A stretch of DNA of 64,000 nucleotides, taken from NCBI GenBank assembly GCA_905182335.1, contig CAJJBE010000003.1:186001-250000 (forward strand). Direction: 5' to 3'. A program made the position numbers and the translations under genes. The notes under the pieces were generated by a model. It ran no database searches. It was not told the origin of the DNA and saw only the letters and a list, made by a program, of their open reading frames with translations. Shown piece by piece: positions 37,127-45,301 of this stretch. The DNA comes from Flavobacteriales bacterium UBA4466. Lineage in GTDB: Bacteria > Bacteroidota > Bacteroidia > Flavobacteriales_D > Crocinitomicaceae. Positions within the stretch are counted from its first letter, which is position 1. The number at the start of each line of letters is the position of its first letter.

Positions 37127-37939
37127 TTATACTCTTGATATAAGTTCTTTCATAATAATCGTCATCTTTGGCTCTTGCCTGTTCGCTACAGCGATAACGT
37201 CTTCAACACTTGTTTCTTGAATTCTACCAGGAACACCTAAATCAGTAATGATAGAAATAGCGAAACAAGGTATTTCCATATGTCTTGCGACAATAACTTC
37301 AGGAATTGTCGACATTCCTACAGTATCAGCACCAATTGCTCTAATGTATTTATATTCTGCTGGAGTTTCTAGTGTTGGCCCTGTTAACCCTGCATAAGTA
37401 CCGGTAGATACGCGAATGTTATTTTCATTAGCAATAGTTTTTGCAAGATTAATCATTTTTGAATCGTAAGTATTCATCATATCTGGAAATCTTGGACCTA
37501 AATCATCTAAGTTTTTTCCAATTAGTGGATGTGCAGGGAATAAGTTAATGTGGTCATCAATAATCATGATTTCACCAATTTCAAAATCAGGATTGACACC
37601 ACCTGAGGCATTACTTAAAAACAAACGCTCAATTCCTAAAAACTTCATTACACGAACTGGGAAAGTACATTCCTTCATAGTATATCCTTCATAGAAATGG
37701 AACCTTCCTTGCATGGCAACCACATGTTTTCCTCCAAGTTCTCCGAAAATTAATTTCCCAGAGTGACTCTGAACCGTGGAGATAGGAAAGTGTGGAATGT
37801 CTTCGTAATTAATTTCGTCAATAATATTGATTTCTTTAACTAATCCACCAAGGCCAGTTCCTAAAATGATTCCAACACTTGGTTTTACCTTAGTTATTGA
37901 TTGTATATAAGCTGTTGACTCTTTAAATTTCGTTAACAT
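37127..37939 (-). CDS. purine-nucleoside phosphorylase (trimeric PNP-I type)
   Basis: A 270-residue cytoplasmic enzyme that splits purine nucleosides with phosphate. It shows the trimeric PNP motifs GIILGTGLGGLVKE, phosphate/substrate sites GRFHFYEGY, LSNASGGVNP, the purine-binding glutamate region PEVIVARHMEIPC and the closing IITDLGVPG. It starts inside the 3' end of lpxK (17-base overlap) and ends 3 bases before gatB, so it is embedded in the operon. The specificity (inosine/guanosine) follows from the family, not from direct evidence. Confidence 0.94.
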   Translation of the reverse strand: MLTKFKESTAYIQSITKVKPSVGIILGTGLGGLVKEINIIDEINYEDIPHFPISTVQSHSGKLIFGELGGKHVVAMQGRFHFYEGYTMKECTFPVRVMKFLGIERLFLSNASGGVNPDFEIGEIMIIDDHINLFPAHPLIGKNLDDLGPRFPDMMNTYDSKMINLAKTIANENNIRVSTGTYAGLTGPTLETPAEYKYIRAIGADTVGMSTIPEVIVARHMEIPCFAISIITDLGVPGRIQETSVEDVIAVANRQEPKMTIIMKELISRV

Positions 37940-38951
37940 AATTGTCTATAAGAATATTAAATTTTTGTCGTTCGTTTATTTCTGTTTTTATAGGTTGATA
38001 ATACCAATTGTCATTATCGCCATTTAACCATTTGAGATTTCTCAGTCTCATATAGTCTTTTTCCGTTGTAACAATAATTTTATTATCACTAACAAAAGTA
38101 TCAAATTTTTCATGAATATTCTTGATATCATGTTGTGTAAATAGATGATGATCCTTGAATTTCAAATGAGTTACGGAATAATCCTTTTCCAGATGTTGAA
38201 TTAATGGAGTAGGATTCCCGATACCAGTTACTAAAAGCACGTTTTTAATTACACCTTTCTGAATATCGTTAAATGGTTTTAATTGCTCGTAAGTAATACT
38301 CGAAAAGAAGATTTTTTTTGGATCAAAATCGAATTCTGATTTGATTCTTGATTGCTCTGATGTCGATAGCTCTGGTGATTTACTAACAATAATTATATCT
38401 GCTCTTTTTACACCATATTTACTTTCTCTTAGATTTCCTACTGGCAATATAAAGTCTTTCGTGAAGCGGTGATTATATTCTGTTATGATAATGTTTAATC
38501 CTGCTTTTACTGTGCGATGCTGGAATGCATCGTCAAGTATAATTAATTGATTTTTAGGATACTTTGTAGAGATGAAATGTACACCTTCCAAGCGTTTCTC
38601 TGCAACAACTACGTTAATTTTTTCATCATATTTGCATTTGTAAAATAGTGGTTCATCTCCTGTGTAATCAGCAATGTCTGATTTAAAAACTTCTCTTAAA
38701 CCTTTAGTAGAACGACCATATCCACGACTTAAAGTAGATGTTTTTATACCTTGCTTAATGAAATGCTCAACGAGTAAATCAACATGCGGAGTTTTCCCAG
38801 TCCCGCCTACAGAAAGATTTCCAACACAAATGGATTTCTTCGGGATTTCAATTGATTTTTTTAATCCAATAGTGAAAAGCCAGTTTCGAATGGCAACAGT
38901 AATCCAATAGATCCAGCTGAATGGAAGTAAAAGAACCCGAAGTTTTCGCAT
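37923..38951 (-). CDS. lpxK: tetraacyldisaccharide 4'-kinase
   Basis: Phosphorylates the 4' position of the lipid A disaccharide at the inner membrane. The 342-residue protein has an N-terminal membrane helix and basic patch (PFSWIYWITVAIRNW). The P-loop is CVGNLSVGGTGKTPHVD, followed by LSRGYGRST, the DEP motif TGDEPLFY, and LDDAFQHRTVK. It overlaps the downstream PNP gene and lies 18 bases after the DUF4956 gene, so a lipid A gene sits within the polyphosphate-related run. Confidence 0.95.
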   Translation of the reverse strand: MRKLRVLLLPFSWIYWITVAIRNWLFTIGLKKSIEIPKKSICVGNLSVGGTGKTPHVDLLVEHFIKQGIKTSTLSRGYGRSTKGLREVFKSDIADYTGDEPLFYKCKYDEKINVVVAEKRLEGVHFISTKYPKNQLIILDDAFQHRTVKAGLNIIITEYNHRFTKDFILPVGNLRESKYGVKRADIIIVSKSPELSTSEQSRIKSEFDFDPKKIFFSSITYEQLKPFNDIQKGVIKNVLLVTGIGNPTPLIQHLEKDYSVTHLKFKDHHLFTQHDIKNIHEKFDTFVSDNKIIVTTEKDYMRLRNLKWLNGDNDNWYYQPIKTEINERQKFNILIDNYVNEI

Positions 38952-38969
38952 TTAACTTAGTTTTGATTG

Positions 38970-39653
38970 CTAGTCGTTATGATAGTCTGAAAAAGCCTGT
39001 TCGTCTGCATAATAGTAAATCTTTACTGAAGCAGTATCATCTAGGAAGTTAATCTTTCCTACATCGATACGGTTTACAGTTAATCCTGTACGTACTTCAA
39101 TGTCAGCCTTCATTTCTTCGTGACGATCAGGAACAATTAGGTCAATACGCTCATAAATGATTGTTTTACGCGTTAGATGCTTAACCAACCATAAATACTC
39201 AAGGCCATATGTAACAGAAACAATAGCAACGTTTATTAATGCCATTTCAGCTAAACTAATTTTCTTAGAAGCTAGTGAGTTGACAACACTTATACCGATA
39301 ATTAAGAAAAGATAAGTCATTTCCTTAATTTCAATGGCATCCGTTCTATAACGGATAATTCCAAAAATGGCGAATAACCCAAGTCCCATTCCGGTACCAA
39401 TGTCTAGTTTCTTCAAGGCAAAACAAAGGAAAAAGGTGATTAATCCAATCAGGTAATATGTAAATAAATAATCTTTTCTTTTTGTGATAGGGTAGTATAG
39501 ATAACGAATAATAATCGTCATAAATACAAGGTTGACAACGAGTCTAAAAAGTAATTTGTAAAAATCATCACTGAAAAGGTTTAGGTCGACTATTTCAGTA
39601 AACCATTTCAATATTTCAGTAAAAGAGTCTAATACGATAATGTTAGTAAGCAT
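38970..39653 (-). CDS. DUF4956 domain-containing membrane protein
   Basis: A 227-residue protein with about four membrane helices in the first ~150 residues (FRLVVNLVFMTIIIRYLYYP, YLIGLITFFLCFALK) and the DUF4956 signature GLGLFAIFGIIRYRTDAIEIKE. It ends with a ~70-residue cytoplasmic domain. DUF4956 genes are recurrently paired with VTC-type polymerases, as here, where it overlaps the VTC gene by 11 bases. It may form the membrane part of a polyphosphate- or polyanion-synthesising unit; this is inference from context. Confidence 0.85.
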   Translation of the reverse strand: MLTNIIVLDSFTEILKWFTEIVDLNLFSDDFYKLLFRLVVNLVFMTIIIRYLYYPITKRKDYLFTYYLIGLITFFLCFALKKLDIGTGMGLGLFAIFGIIRYRTDAIEIKEMTYLFLIIGISVVNSLASKKISLAEMALINVAIVSVTYGLEYLWLVKHLTRKTIIYERIDLIVPDRHEEMKADIEVRTGLTVNRIDVGKINFLDDTASVKIYYYADEQAFSDYHND

Positions 39654-40404
39654 TTGGTTGTAGTTTAGTGAGTTTTAATAATTTTTTCTTAAATCTATTG
39701 TATTTTACATTCTCTTTGCCGTACATGTCAATAATCCCTACGCAGTATTTACTGATTTTTAGAGGGCGAATGTAATTGTCTTTCATTATTTGGTAAAACG
39801 GAGAAGTTCTATTCGATTTTCCTTGCTTTAGCTCGGCAATAACAATGTTTTCAATTAACTTTTTTTCATCTTTCCACTCAAAACTCAAGTCAAGATCAAG
39901 TGTTAGGCGTTCATCAAACTTTTTACTTACCAAGGTAATTCTGTTAAATCGATTCATTAGAGAAGGCTCGAGACGATTAAAATCAGGATTCACGGTTTTT
40001 ATAAAATCGTAATGCTCATCAGATAATTCTAAAGGAATTTTATCCACTGGGATTCTTCGCTTATCTGTACGTCCTTTTACTTTGTGCTTTACCTCAAGAA
40101 AGGTTATTTTTGAGTCGACATATCTTCTATAGCGAATTTTGTATCGATTAAGCCTTCCTCTATGGTGATCTTTATAATTAACTAATTCATTATCGTAATA
40201 AAGACTTTCATAGCGAGCAATAAGATTTTTCCCAATTTTTAAGATGTAATAATCTTTTGTGAGAACGGGTAGTAATTCGAGAAGTTTTTCATTTGTAAAG
40301 ACAAATTTGGTGTCAATCCGGTTCATCAGTTGAACTTTGTCCATTTCCTCCAACCCAATAGGGTCGAATAAATTAGTAACAGAATGAAATTGATTTATTG
40401 ACAT
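39643..40404 (-). CDS. VTC-domain polyphosphate polymerase
   Basis: A 253-residue cytoplasmic protein made almost wholly of a VTC catalytic domain, as in yeast Vtc4, which makes polyphosphate from ATP in a tunnel lined with basic residues. Visible elements: NRIDTKFVF (R-x-D-x-K), ARYESLYYDNEL, RLNRYKIRYRRYV, FLEVKHKVKGRTDKRRIP, and the late acidic strand VIAELKQGK. There is no SPX domain and no membrane segment; the neighbouring DUF4956 protein probably provides the membrane anchor. It heads the leftward operon. Confidence 0.88.
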   Translation of the reverse strand: MSINQFHSVTNLFDPIGLEEMDKVQLMNRIDTKFVFTNEKLLELLPVLTKDYYILKIGKNLIARYESLYYDNELVNYKDHHRGRLNRYKIRYRRYVDSKITFLEVKHKVKGRTDKRRIPVDKIPLELSDEHYDFIKTVNPDFNRLEPSLMNRFNRITLVSKKFDERLTLDLDLSFEWKDEKKLIENIVIAELKQGKSNRTSPFYQIMKDNYIRPLKISKYCVGIIDMYGKENVKYNRFKKKLLKLTKLQPNAY

Positions 40405-40409
40405 TACCT

Positions 40410-40417
40410 CAAAATTA
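40410..40417 (-). promoter_or_regulatory. -7 box (TAATTTTG) at the head of the VTC-lpxH operon
   Basis: Exact TAnnTTTG match on the minus strand only 5 bases before the VTC ATG. If used, the mRNA would start at or almost at the start codon (leaderless). Confidence 0.45.
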
Positions 40418-40508
40418 ATAGAATGTTTCAGTTAAGTTAAAACAATCCACATTAATTGAGTTGACATGTGTATACAAAACTTGTGGTTCGCTTTAAGAGC
40501 GGTCAATA

Positions 40509-41603
40509 TTAAAGTAACCCAAGACATATTTTCATGCGAATAATACGTTTTACAGATTCGTCAACACGAGACTTAAACACCCTATTACCAGTGTATTCAA
40601 ATTTAATTTCGCGATGAGCTTTACGTGCATTGTTTGGCATTAATAAAATATCACATCCTGCATCAATAGCTTTAACTGAAGCGTTAGGGTATCTAATAAC
40701 TCCTCCCATGTTCATAGCGTCTGTTATAATAAGTCCCTTAAAGCCTAAGCTGTCACGTAACAAGTCATTTACAATTACTCGAGATGCTGTAGCAGGAGCT
40801 CCGTTAGTATTAAATTTAGAATTATTTTGAACGGCAATATGGGCAACCATAATTGACAACACACCGCTATCAATTAATGGAGGATAATTTTTCAATTCTT
40901 TTAATTCACCATCAATTACCTGTAATGCTTTATGCGTATCTCCAGAGATTAATCCGTGCCCAGGGAAATGTTTAGCTGTTGCCACAATGTTTTTAGATTG
41001 TGTTTTTTTAATAAAGGCATTACTAAAAGGAACGATATTTCCAGGATTGGATCCAAAACCACGATAACCAACAGTTTTGTTTTTTGCCATATCAACTACT
41101 GGTGCAAAATTGTAATTAATTCCGATTTCATTAAGGTCATTTGAAATGGTTTCAGCTACTTTTAAAACTTCTAACAAACTAGAAATAGCATTTGCTTTTA
41201 CTACAGGTGTTGAGCCTATTATTTTTCTATTAACCAAGCTTGGCTCAGCATCAGCTGAATACATGAACGGTAAGTTTTGATGCGTAACGTTCATTGACTC
41301 AAACTCATTTATCCAATTAGTGAATTGGTCTTTTGTTCCGTTTAACAATAGAATCCCTCCAATCAATTGATCTCTCAATAACGATTTTATTGTGTCTTTG
41401 TGTTGGCCTAGTCGACCAGCTGCTGGCATGATTAATTGAGCAATAATTGAATTTTCATTGAGTGATTGAAATACACTTTCTACTTTTTTATCTAAATTTT
41501 TATCATTAATTAAATAGGACTCCAGGGTGTATTTATCTTCACTTTGAGATGATGCTAAAAATGAGAATAATCCAATAAATAGTGCTGATACAATAGTTTT
41601 CAT
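40509..41603 (-). CDS. glycoside hydrolase family 3 beta-N-acetylhexosaminidase (NagZ-like), exported
   Basis: A 364-residue protein with signal peptide MKTIVSALFIGLFSFLASSQ and a complete GH3 barrel: AQLIMPAAG, GGILLLNGT, YSADAEPSL, VVDMAKNKTVGYRGFG, the NagZ loop KHFPGHGLISGDTHKAL with the Asp-His acid/base pair, and the nucleophile in GLIITDAMNMGGV. It should remove GlcNAc from muropeptides or chitin-like sugars. Many Bacteroidota homologues are fused to a beta-lactamase-like domain; this one is not, ending after the barrel. A periplasmic location is unlike cytosolic NagZ. Confidence 0.9.
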   Translation of the reverse strand: MKTIVSALFIGLFSFLASSQSEDKYTLESYLINDKNLDKKVESVFQSLNENSIIAQLIMPAAGRLGQHKDTIKSLLRDQLIGGILLLNGTKDQFTNWINEFESMNVTHQNLPFMYSADAEPSLVNRKIIGSTPVVKANAISSLLEVLKVAETISNDLNEIGINYNFAPVVDMAKNKTVGYRGFGSNPGNIVPFSNAFIKKTQSKNIVATAKHFPGHGLISGDTHKALQVIDGELKELKNYPPLIDSGVLSIMVAHIAVQNNSKFNTNGAPATASRVIVNDLLRDSLGFKGLIITDAMNMGGVIRYPNASVKAIDAGCDILLMPNNARKAHREIKFEYTGNRVFKSRVDESVKRIIRMKICLGLL

Positions 41604-41625
41604 ATGTCGGGTTTCAAATGAACTT

Positions 41626-41633
41626 CAAAAATA
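41626..41633 (-). promoter_or_regulatory. -7 box (TATTTTTG) for the GH3 gene
   Basis: Exact TAnnTTTG match on the minus strand, 22 bases before the ATG at 41603; no clear -33 element. Confidence 0.5.
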
Positions 41634-41771
41634 ATCGTAAATAGATTCGCTATCCTTGTTTATCTTAGGTTTTGTTCACAATCACTATGTCAATAACCAT
41701 ACCACGCAGTATGAAATGATATTTTCATTAACTTAAATAAGAGTTACCCAAAACCTATTTATCTGAAACAG

Positions 41772-42455
41772 ATGAACGCCATAAAACATTGGCCTGAAGA
41801 TGGTCGACCCAGAGAAAAAATAAAAACTAAAGGGCGTTATGATTTATTCGGATACTGAATTATTAGCAATTATTATAGCTTCAGGAAGCCGGCAACTATC
41901 AGCGGTTGAATTGTCACGTCAAATATTAGCTTCTGTTGATAATAACTTTTCAAAGCTTTCGAGGTTATCTATTGCGGACTTTAACAAGTTTAATGGGATT
42001 GGAGATACAAAAGCAATTGGTATTATGGCAAGCTTGGAAATTGCCAGGAGAAAAAGAGATGAGGAGCAACCTGCTATTTCTAAAATTACATATTCAAAGC
42101 AAGTATTTTAATTGCTAAAGCCCAAATTCATGGATTTAAATCATGAAGAATTCTATGTAGTTTTCTTAGATTGAGCAAATAAGATGTTACATTTCGAGTA
42201 AATTTCAAAAGAAAGTATTTCAGGCACTATCGCTGACGGGATTTTTTTTTCGAAAAGGGCTAGAGGTAAAATGTAGTGGGCTTATTTTGGCACATAATCA
42301 TCTCCAGTGGAGAATTAAAACCGAGTGAATCTGATTTGAAGTTAACAAAATCACTAATCAATTTTTGGAATTATATAGACTTACAGATACTAGATCATCT
42401 TATATTTTCTGATAATAGTTAACTTAGCTTTTCAGATGAAGGAATTCTGAATTAA
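41772..42455 (+). pseudogene. radC: decayed radC (JAMM-domain RadC/YicR family)
   Basis: Homology to RadC can be followed over the full normal length (about 228 codons) but only by switching frames. Pieces: KHWPEDGRPREK; then, after an extra base near 41855, SDTELLAIIIASG..FNGIGDTKAIGIMASLEIARRKR; then FMDLNHEEFYVVFLD; then KCSGLILAHNH; then SGELKPSESDLKLT.., DLQILDHLIFSDNS and LSFSDEGILN. Lesions: stops at 42109 (TAA), 42172 (TGA, from CGA), 42199 (TAA, from CAA) and 42420 (TAA), an indel in the T run at 42242-42250, and an extra base at 42302-42305 inside the metal-binding HxHPxG. An internal 90-codon open stretch (41839-42111) is a relic. Confidence 0.92.
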
Positions 42456-42468
42456 CAATATCTTTATT

Positions 42469-43617
42469 TTGAAAAAGAAAATTATTACAATCGTAGGGGC
42501 AAGACCTCAAATTATAAAATCTTCAGCAATAAGCAGAGCTATTTCTGGAGTATTTAAAAACGATTTAGAAGAAATAATTGTGCATACTGGTCAGCATTAT
42601 GATGAGAACATGTCTAAAGTGTTTTTTGAAGAAATGATGATTCCAGTTCCTAATTACAATTTAAATGTAGGGAGCGGTTCTCATGGTGTTCAAACGGCTA
42701 AAATGTTAGAAGGTTTAGAAGATATTTTCATCAAGGAACAACCAAACGCTGTTTTAGTTTATGGTGATACCAATTCGACAATTGCTGGCGCTTTATCTGC
42801 CTCTAAAATTCATATTCCTGTAATTCACGTAGAGGCTGGATTGAGAAGTTTTAATAAGGCAATGCCTGAAGAGATTAATCGAATTTCTTGTGATCATATG
42901 TCAACGATGTTGTTTACACCAACACAATCAGGAATTGATAATTTGATTAAGGAAGGCTTTAAAATAGGTGTTTCAGAAAAAGCATCTATTGACCATCCTC
43001 ACGTATATCATTGTGGGGACATCATGTTTGATAATAGTCTTTTTTTCTCTAAAACGTCAGAGGATAAGTCTACAATTATTTCAAATCTGAATCTTGAAAT
43101 AAATGGATTTGTGCTCTGCACGGTACATCGAGATTCGAATACTGATATTAAAGAGAATATGGAGTCCATTTTCCAAGCTTTGCTAGATATTGCAGAGAAT
43201 TCAGGTCTAAAAGTGATACTGCCTTTACACCCTAGAACAAAAGCAAAGATGGAAACTCAATTGAGCGAAGATCTTTTTAGTGCAATTAATGAAAGTGAAA
43301 TGATTAAAGTTATTCCGCCTGCCGGATTCCTAGACATTATTGCTTTGGAGAAGAATGCACGAATAATTGTGACAGACAGTGGAGGTTTGCAAAAGGAGTC
43401 ATTCTTTTTTCAAAAGCCATGCGTAATCCTTCGTGCTCAAACGGAATGGATTGAAATTGTCGAGAACGGGAATGCAATTTTAGCTGACTGCGATTATAAT
43501 CGTATAATTAATGCTTTTAATTCACTTTTAACCAGAGAAGAGTTCACTTACCCTATATTGTATGGTGATGGAAAGGCGGCTGATTTTATTTGTAAAAAGA
43601 TTGTGACTCAATTATGA
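42469..43617 (+). CDS. wecB: UDP-N-acetylglucosamine 2-epimerase (non-hydrolysing)
   Basis: Converts UDP-GlcNAc to UDP-ManNAc for surface polysaccharide. The 382-residue protein has the family motifs VGARPQIIKSS, HTGQHYDENMS, LVYGDTNSTIAGAL, HVEAGLRSFN..PEEINR, LCTVHRDSNTD, LPLHPRTK and VTDSGGLQKE. The only sensible start is TTG at 42469; no in-frame ATG or GTG follows before the conserved core. It begins 13 bases after the radC relic, so its promoter must lie within that relic or in the short gap (TATCTTTA at 42459-42466 is one mismatch from consensus but very close to the start). Coupled to the next gene by a 4-base overlap. Confidence 0.94.
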   Translation: MKKKIITIVGARPQIIKSSAISRAISGVFKNDLEEIIVHTGQHYDENMSKVFFEEMMIPVPNYNLNVGSGSHGVQTAKMLEGLEDIFIKEQPNAVLVYGDTNSTIAGALSASKIHIPVIHVEAGLRSFNKAMPEEINRISCDHMSTMLFTPTQSGIDNLIKEGFKIGVSEKASIDHPHVYHCGDIMFDNSLFFSKTSEDKSTIISNLNLEINGFVLCTVHRDSNTDIKENMESIFQALLDIAENSGLKVILPLHPRTKAKMETQLSEDLFSAINESEMIKVIPPAGFLDIIALEKNARIIVTDSGGLQKESFFFQKPCVILRAQTEWIEIVENGNAILADCDYNRIINAFNSLLTREEFTYPILYGDGKAADFICKKIVTQL

Positions 43618-44882
43618 CATTGGTATTTGTATTAGAAATTACCGCGCGAATTGAATATACTTTTGGGTTCATCTTCAAAACACGTGGGATTGAATTTGAA
43701 TTAACTACAGATCAGTATCATTTCTCAAACTATTCTGGTGCAAAACTAAATTATTCTAAAATTAAACATAATGCTGTTCAGATTGAGCCCAGTGCAATCT
43801 GCTTTGAAGATAATATCTTACACAAAGAAGTATTGTGGAGTAAAAAAAATGATTGGAAATGTCTTTCATTTGATGGTCAAATTGACCCTGTAGCATCAAT
43901 ATTTTATCTGTTGTCTCGATATGAGGAATATACATGTGAAAAGCGTGATGTTCACGGACGATTCCCATTTCATAAAAGCATTCTGTCACTAGAAGATAGG
44001 GTTGAAAAAGTAAATTGTGATCGATGGGCCTCTCAAATAAATCGTTTTGTAGATTCTAGTTATGTTAAACATCAGAGTACGGTTGATATAATCCCGACAT
44101 TTGATATTGATAACACCTTTGCGTATAAATTGAAAACAGGAAAGCGAATGATTTTATCGCTTATAAAAGATGTCTTTCTAGGAGACAAAACGAGAATAAA
44201 AGAGCGCAGTGAGGTTTTGAATGGGTCAGCAGATCCATACGACACCTATACTGAAATAGTAAGTGTTGGAACCAGATTTCCTAAGACACTTATCTTTTGG
44301 TTGGTAGGGGAACGCGGTAAAATGGATCGAAATATTTCAATCGAAGATGCCCAACACCAAGCTTTAATCCAATCTATAACTGAGTCTATTGAGGTTAACC
44401 TTCACCCAAGCTATGCATCAAACGGAAATGTTGAAATTATAAATAAAGAGAAAGCTAAATTAGAGTTAGTGACGCGTACTGAAATCACTAAATCAAGACA
44501 ACATTTTTTGAGATTTAAACTACCAAATACATACAGAGCTTTAATTGATGCTGGATTTACTGATGATTATTCAATGGGTTTTGCAGAGCATGTTGGTTTT
44601 AGATCGGGAACAGCACGATCTCATTTTTGGTTTGATTTATCGGGAAATAAGATAACATCATTAATCATTCATCCTTTTGCCTATATGGATGGAACATTAA
44701 ATGAATACATGAAATTATCTGTAGAGCAAAGTAAATATCGAATAACATCAATGTATAGAGAAGTGGAAGAGTTTGGAGGTGATTTTATTTTTATTTGGCA
44801 TAACGAAACAATCGGAGATTATGGAAAATGGTTTGGATGGTCTTCAGTACTTCAGCATACCTTAAATTTAAGTAATGAGTAA
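43614..44882 (+). CDS. DUF7033/polysaccharide deacetylase-family protein
   Basis: A 422-residue protein without signal peptide. The N-terminal ~130 residues match the domain found before deacetylase modules in Bacteroidota (DPVASIFYLLSRYEEY). The remainder is a divergent NodB-like barrel: motif 1 is TFDIDNTFAYK, motif 2 is around EVNLHPSYAS, and a late histidine motif is FIWHNETIGDYGKW. It would remove acetyl groups from an amino-sugar polymer or precursor. The 4-base ATGA overlap with wecB ties it to UDP-HexNAc metabolism. Confidence 0.82.
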   Translation: MTLVFVLEITARIEYTFGFIFKTRGIEFELTTDQYHFSNYSGAKLNYSKIKHNAVQIEPSAICFEDNILHKEVLWSKKNDWKCLSFDGQIDPVASIFYLLSRYEEYTCEKRDVHGRFPFHKSILSLEDRVEKVNCDRWASQINRFVDSSYVKHQSTVDIIPTFDIDNTFAYKLKTGKRMILSLIKDVFLGDKTRIKERSEVLNGSADPYDTYTEIVSVGTRFPKTLIFWLVGERGKMDRNISIEDAQHQALIQSITESIEVNLHPSYASNGNVEIINKEKAKLELVTRTEITKSRQHFLRFKLPNTYRALIDAGFTDDYSMGFAEHVGFRSGTARSHFWFDLSGNKITSLIIHPFAYMDGTLNEYMKLSVEQSKYRITSMYREVEEFGGDFIFIWHNETIGDYGKWFGWSSVLQHTLNLSNE

Positions 44883-45252
44883 AAAAGTAATTTTAACAGG
44901 AGCAATTTTTATTGTATTGGCAATTATTTTAGGAGCTTTCGGTGCACATGGATTGAAGGATGTCTTGACAGATGCTCAATCGAAATCTTTTGAAACAGGT
45001 GTGCGATATCAAACCTATCATGGAATTGCATTGTTGGTTTTAGGGTTTAATGCTTCAAAAATTAAGAGTATTGACACTATTTTGTATTTGATCATTGCTG
45101 GGGTGGTCATTTTTAGCGGATCAATTTATCTACTAGCTACACAGGATATTATTGGTGTGTCAATGAATTTCTCAGGACCAATAACACCATTGGGTGGCTT
45201 ACTTATGATCTCTGCATGGATTGTTTTTAGTGTTAGAATCATTCGCTCTTAA
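44875..45252 (+). CDS. DUF423 family membrane protein
   Basis: A 125-residue inner-membrane protein with four helices. The signature AIILGAFGAHGLKDVL and FETGVRYQTYHGIALL identify the DUF423/YgdD family, whose function is unknown. Its start overlaps the deacetylase stop by 8 bases, so it belongs to the wecB transcript, though no functional link is established. Confidence 0.9.
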   Translation: MSKKVILTGAIFIVLAIILGAFGAHGLKDVLTDAQSKSFETGVRYQTYHGIALLVLGFNASKIKSIDTILYLIIAGVVIFSGSIYLLATQDIIGVSMNFSGPITPLGGLLMISAWIVFSVRIIRS

Positions 45253-45301
45253 TTCGTGTAAAAATTAAACACGTAGCTTTAGTTAAATAAAAAAAAAGAA
45301 G

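Noticed and set aside
32616-40404. Novel multi-gene system in the leftward eight-gene run
   Set aside because: Six of the eight genes are ordinary housekeeping families (lpxK, PNP, gatB, TlpA, lpxH); only the VTC/DUF4956 pair is of special interest and is reported separately.
41839-42111. Free-standing 90-codon gene
   Set aside because: It is the longest lesion-free piece of the radC relic (SDTELLAIIIASG onward), not a functional small gene.
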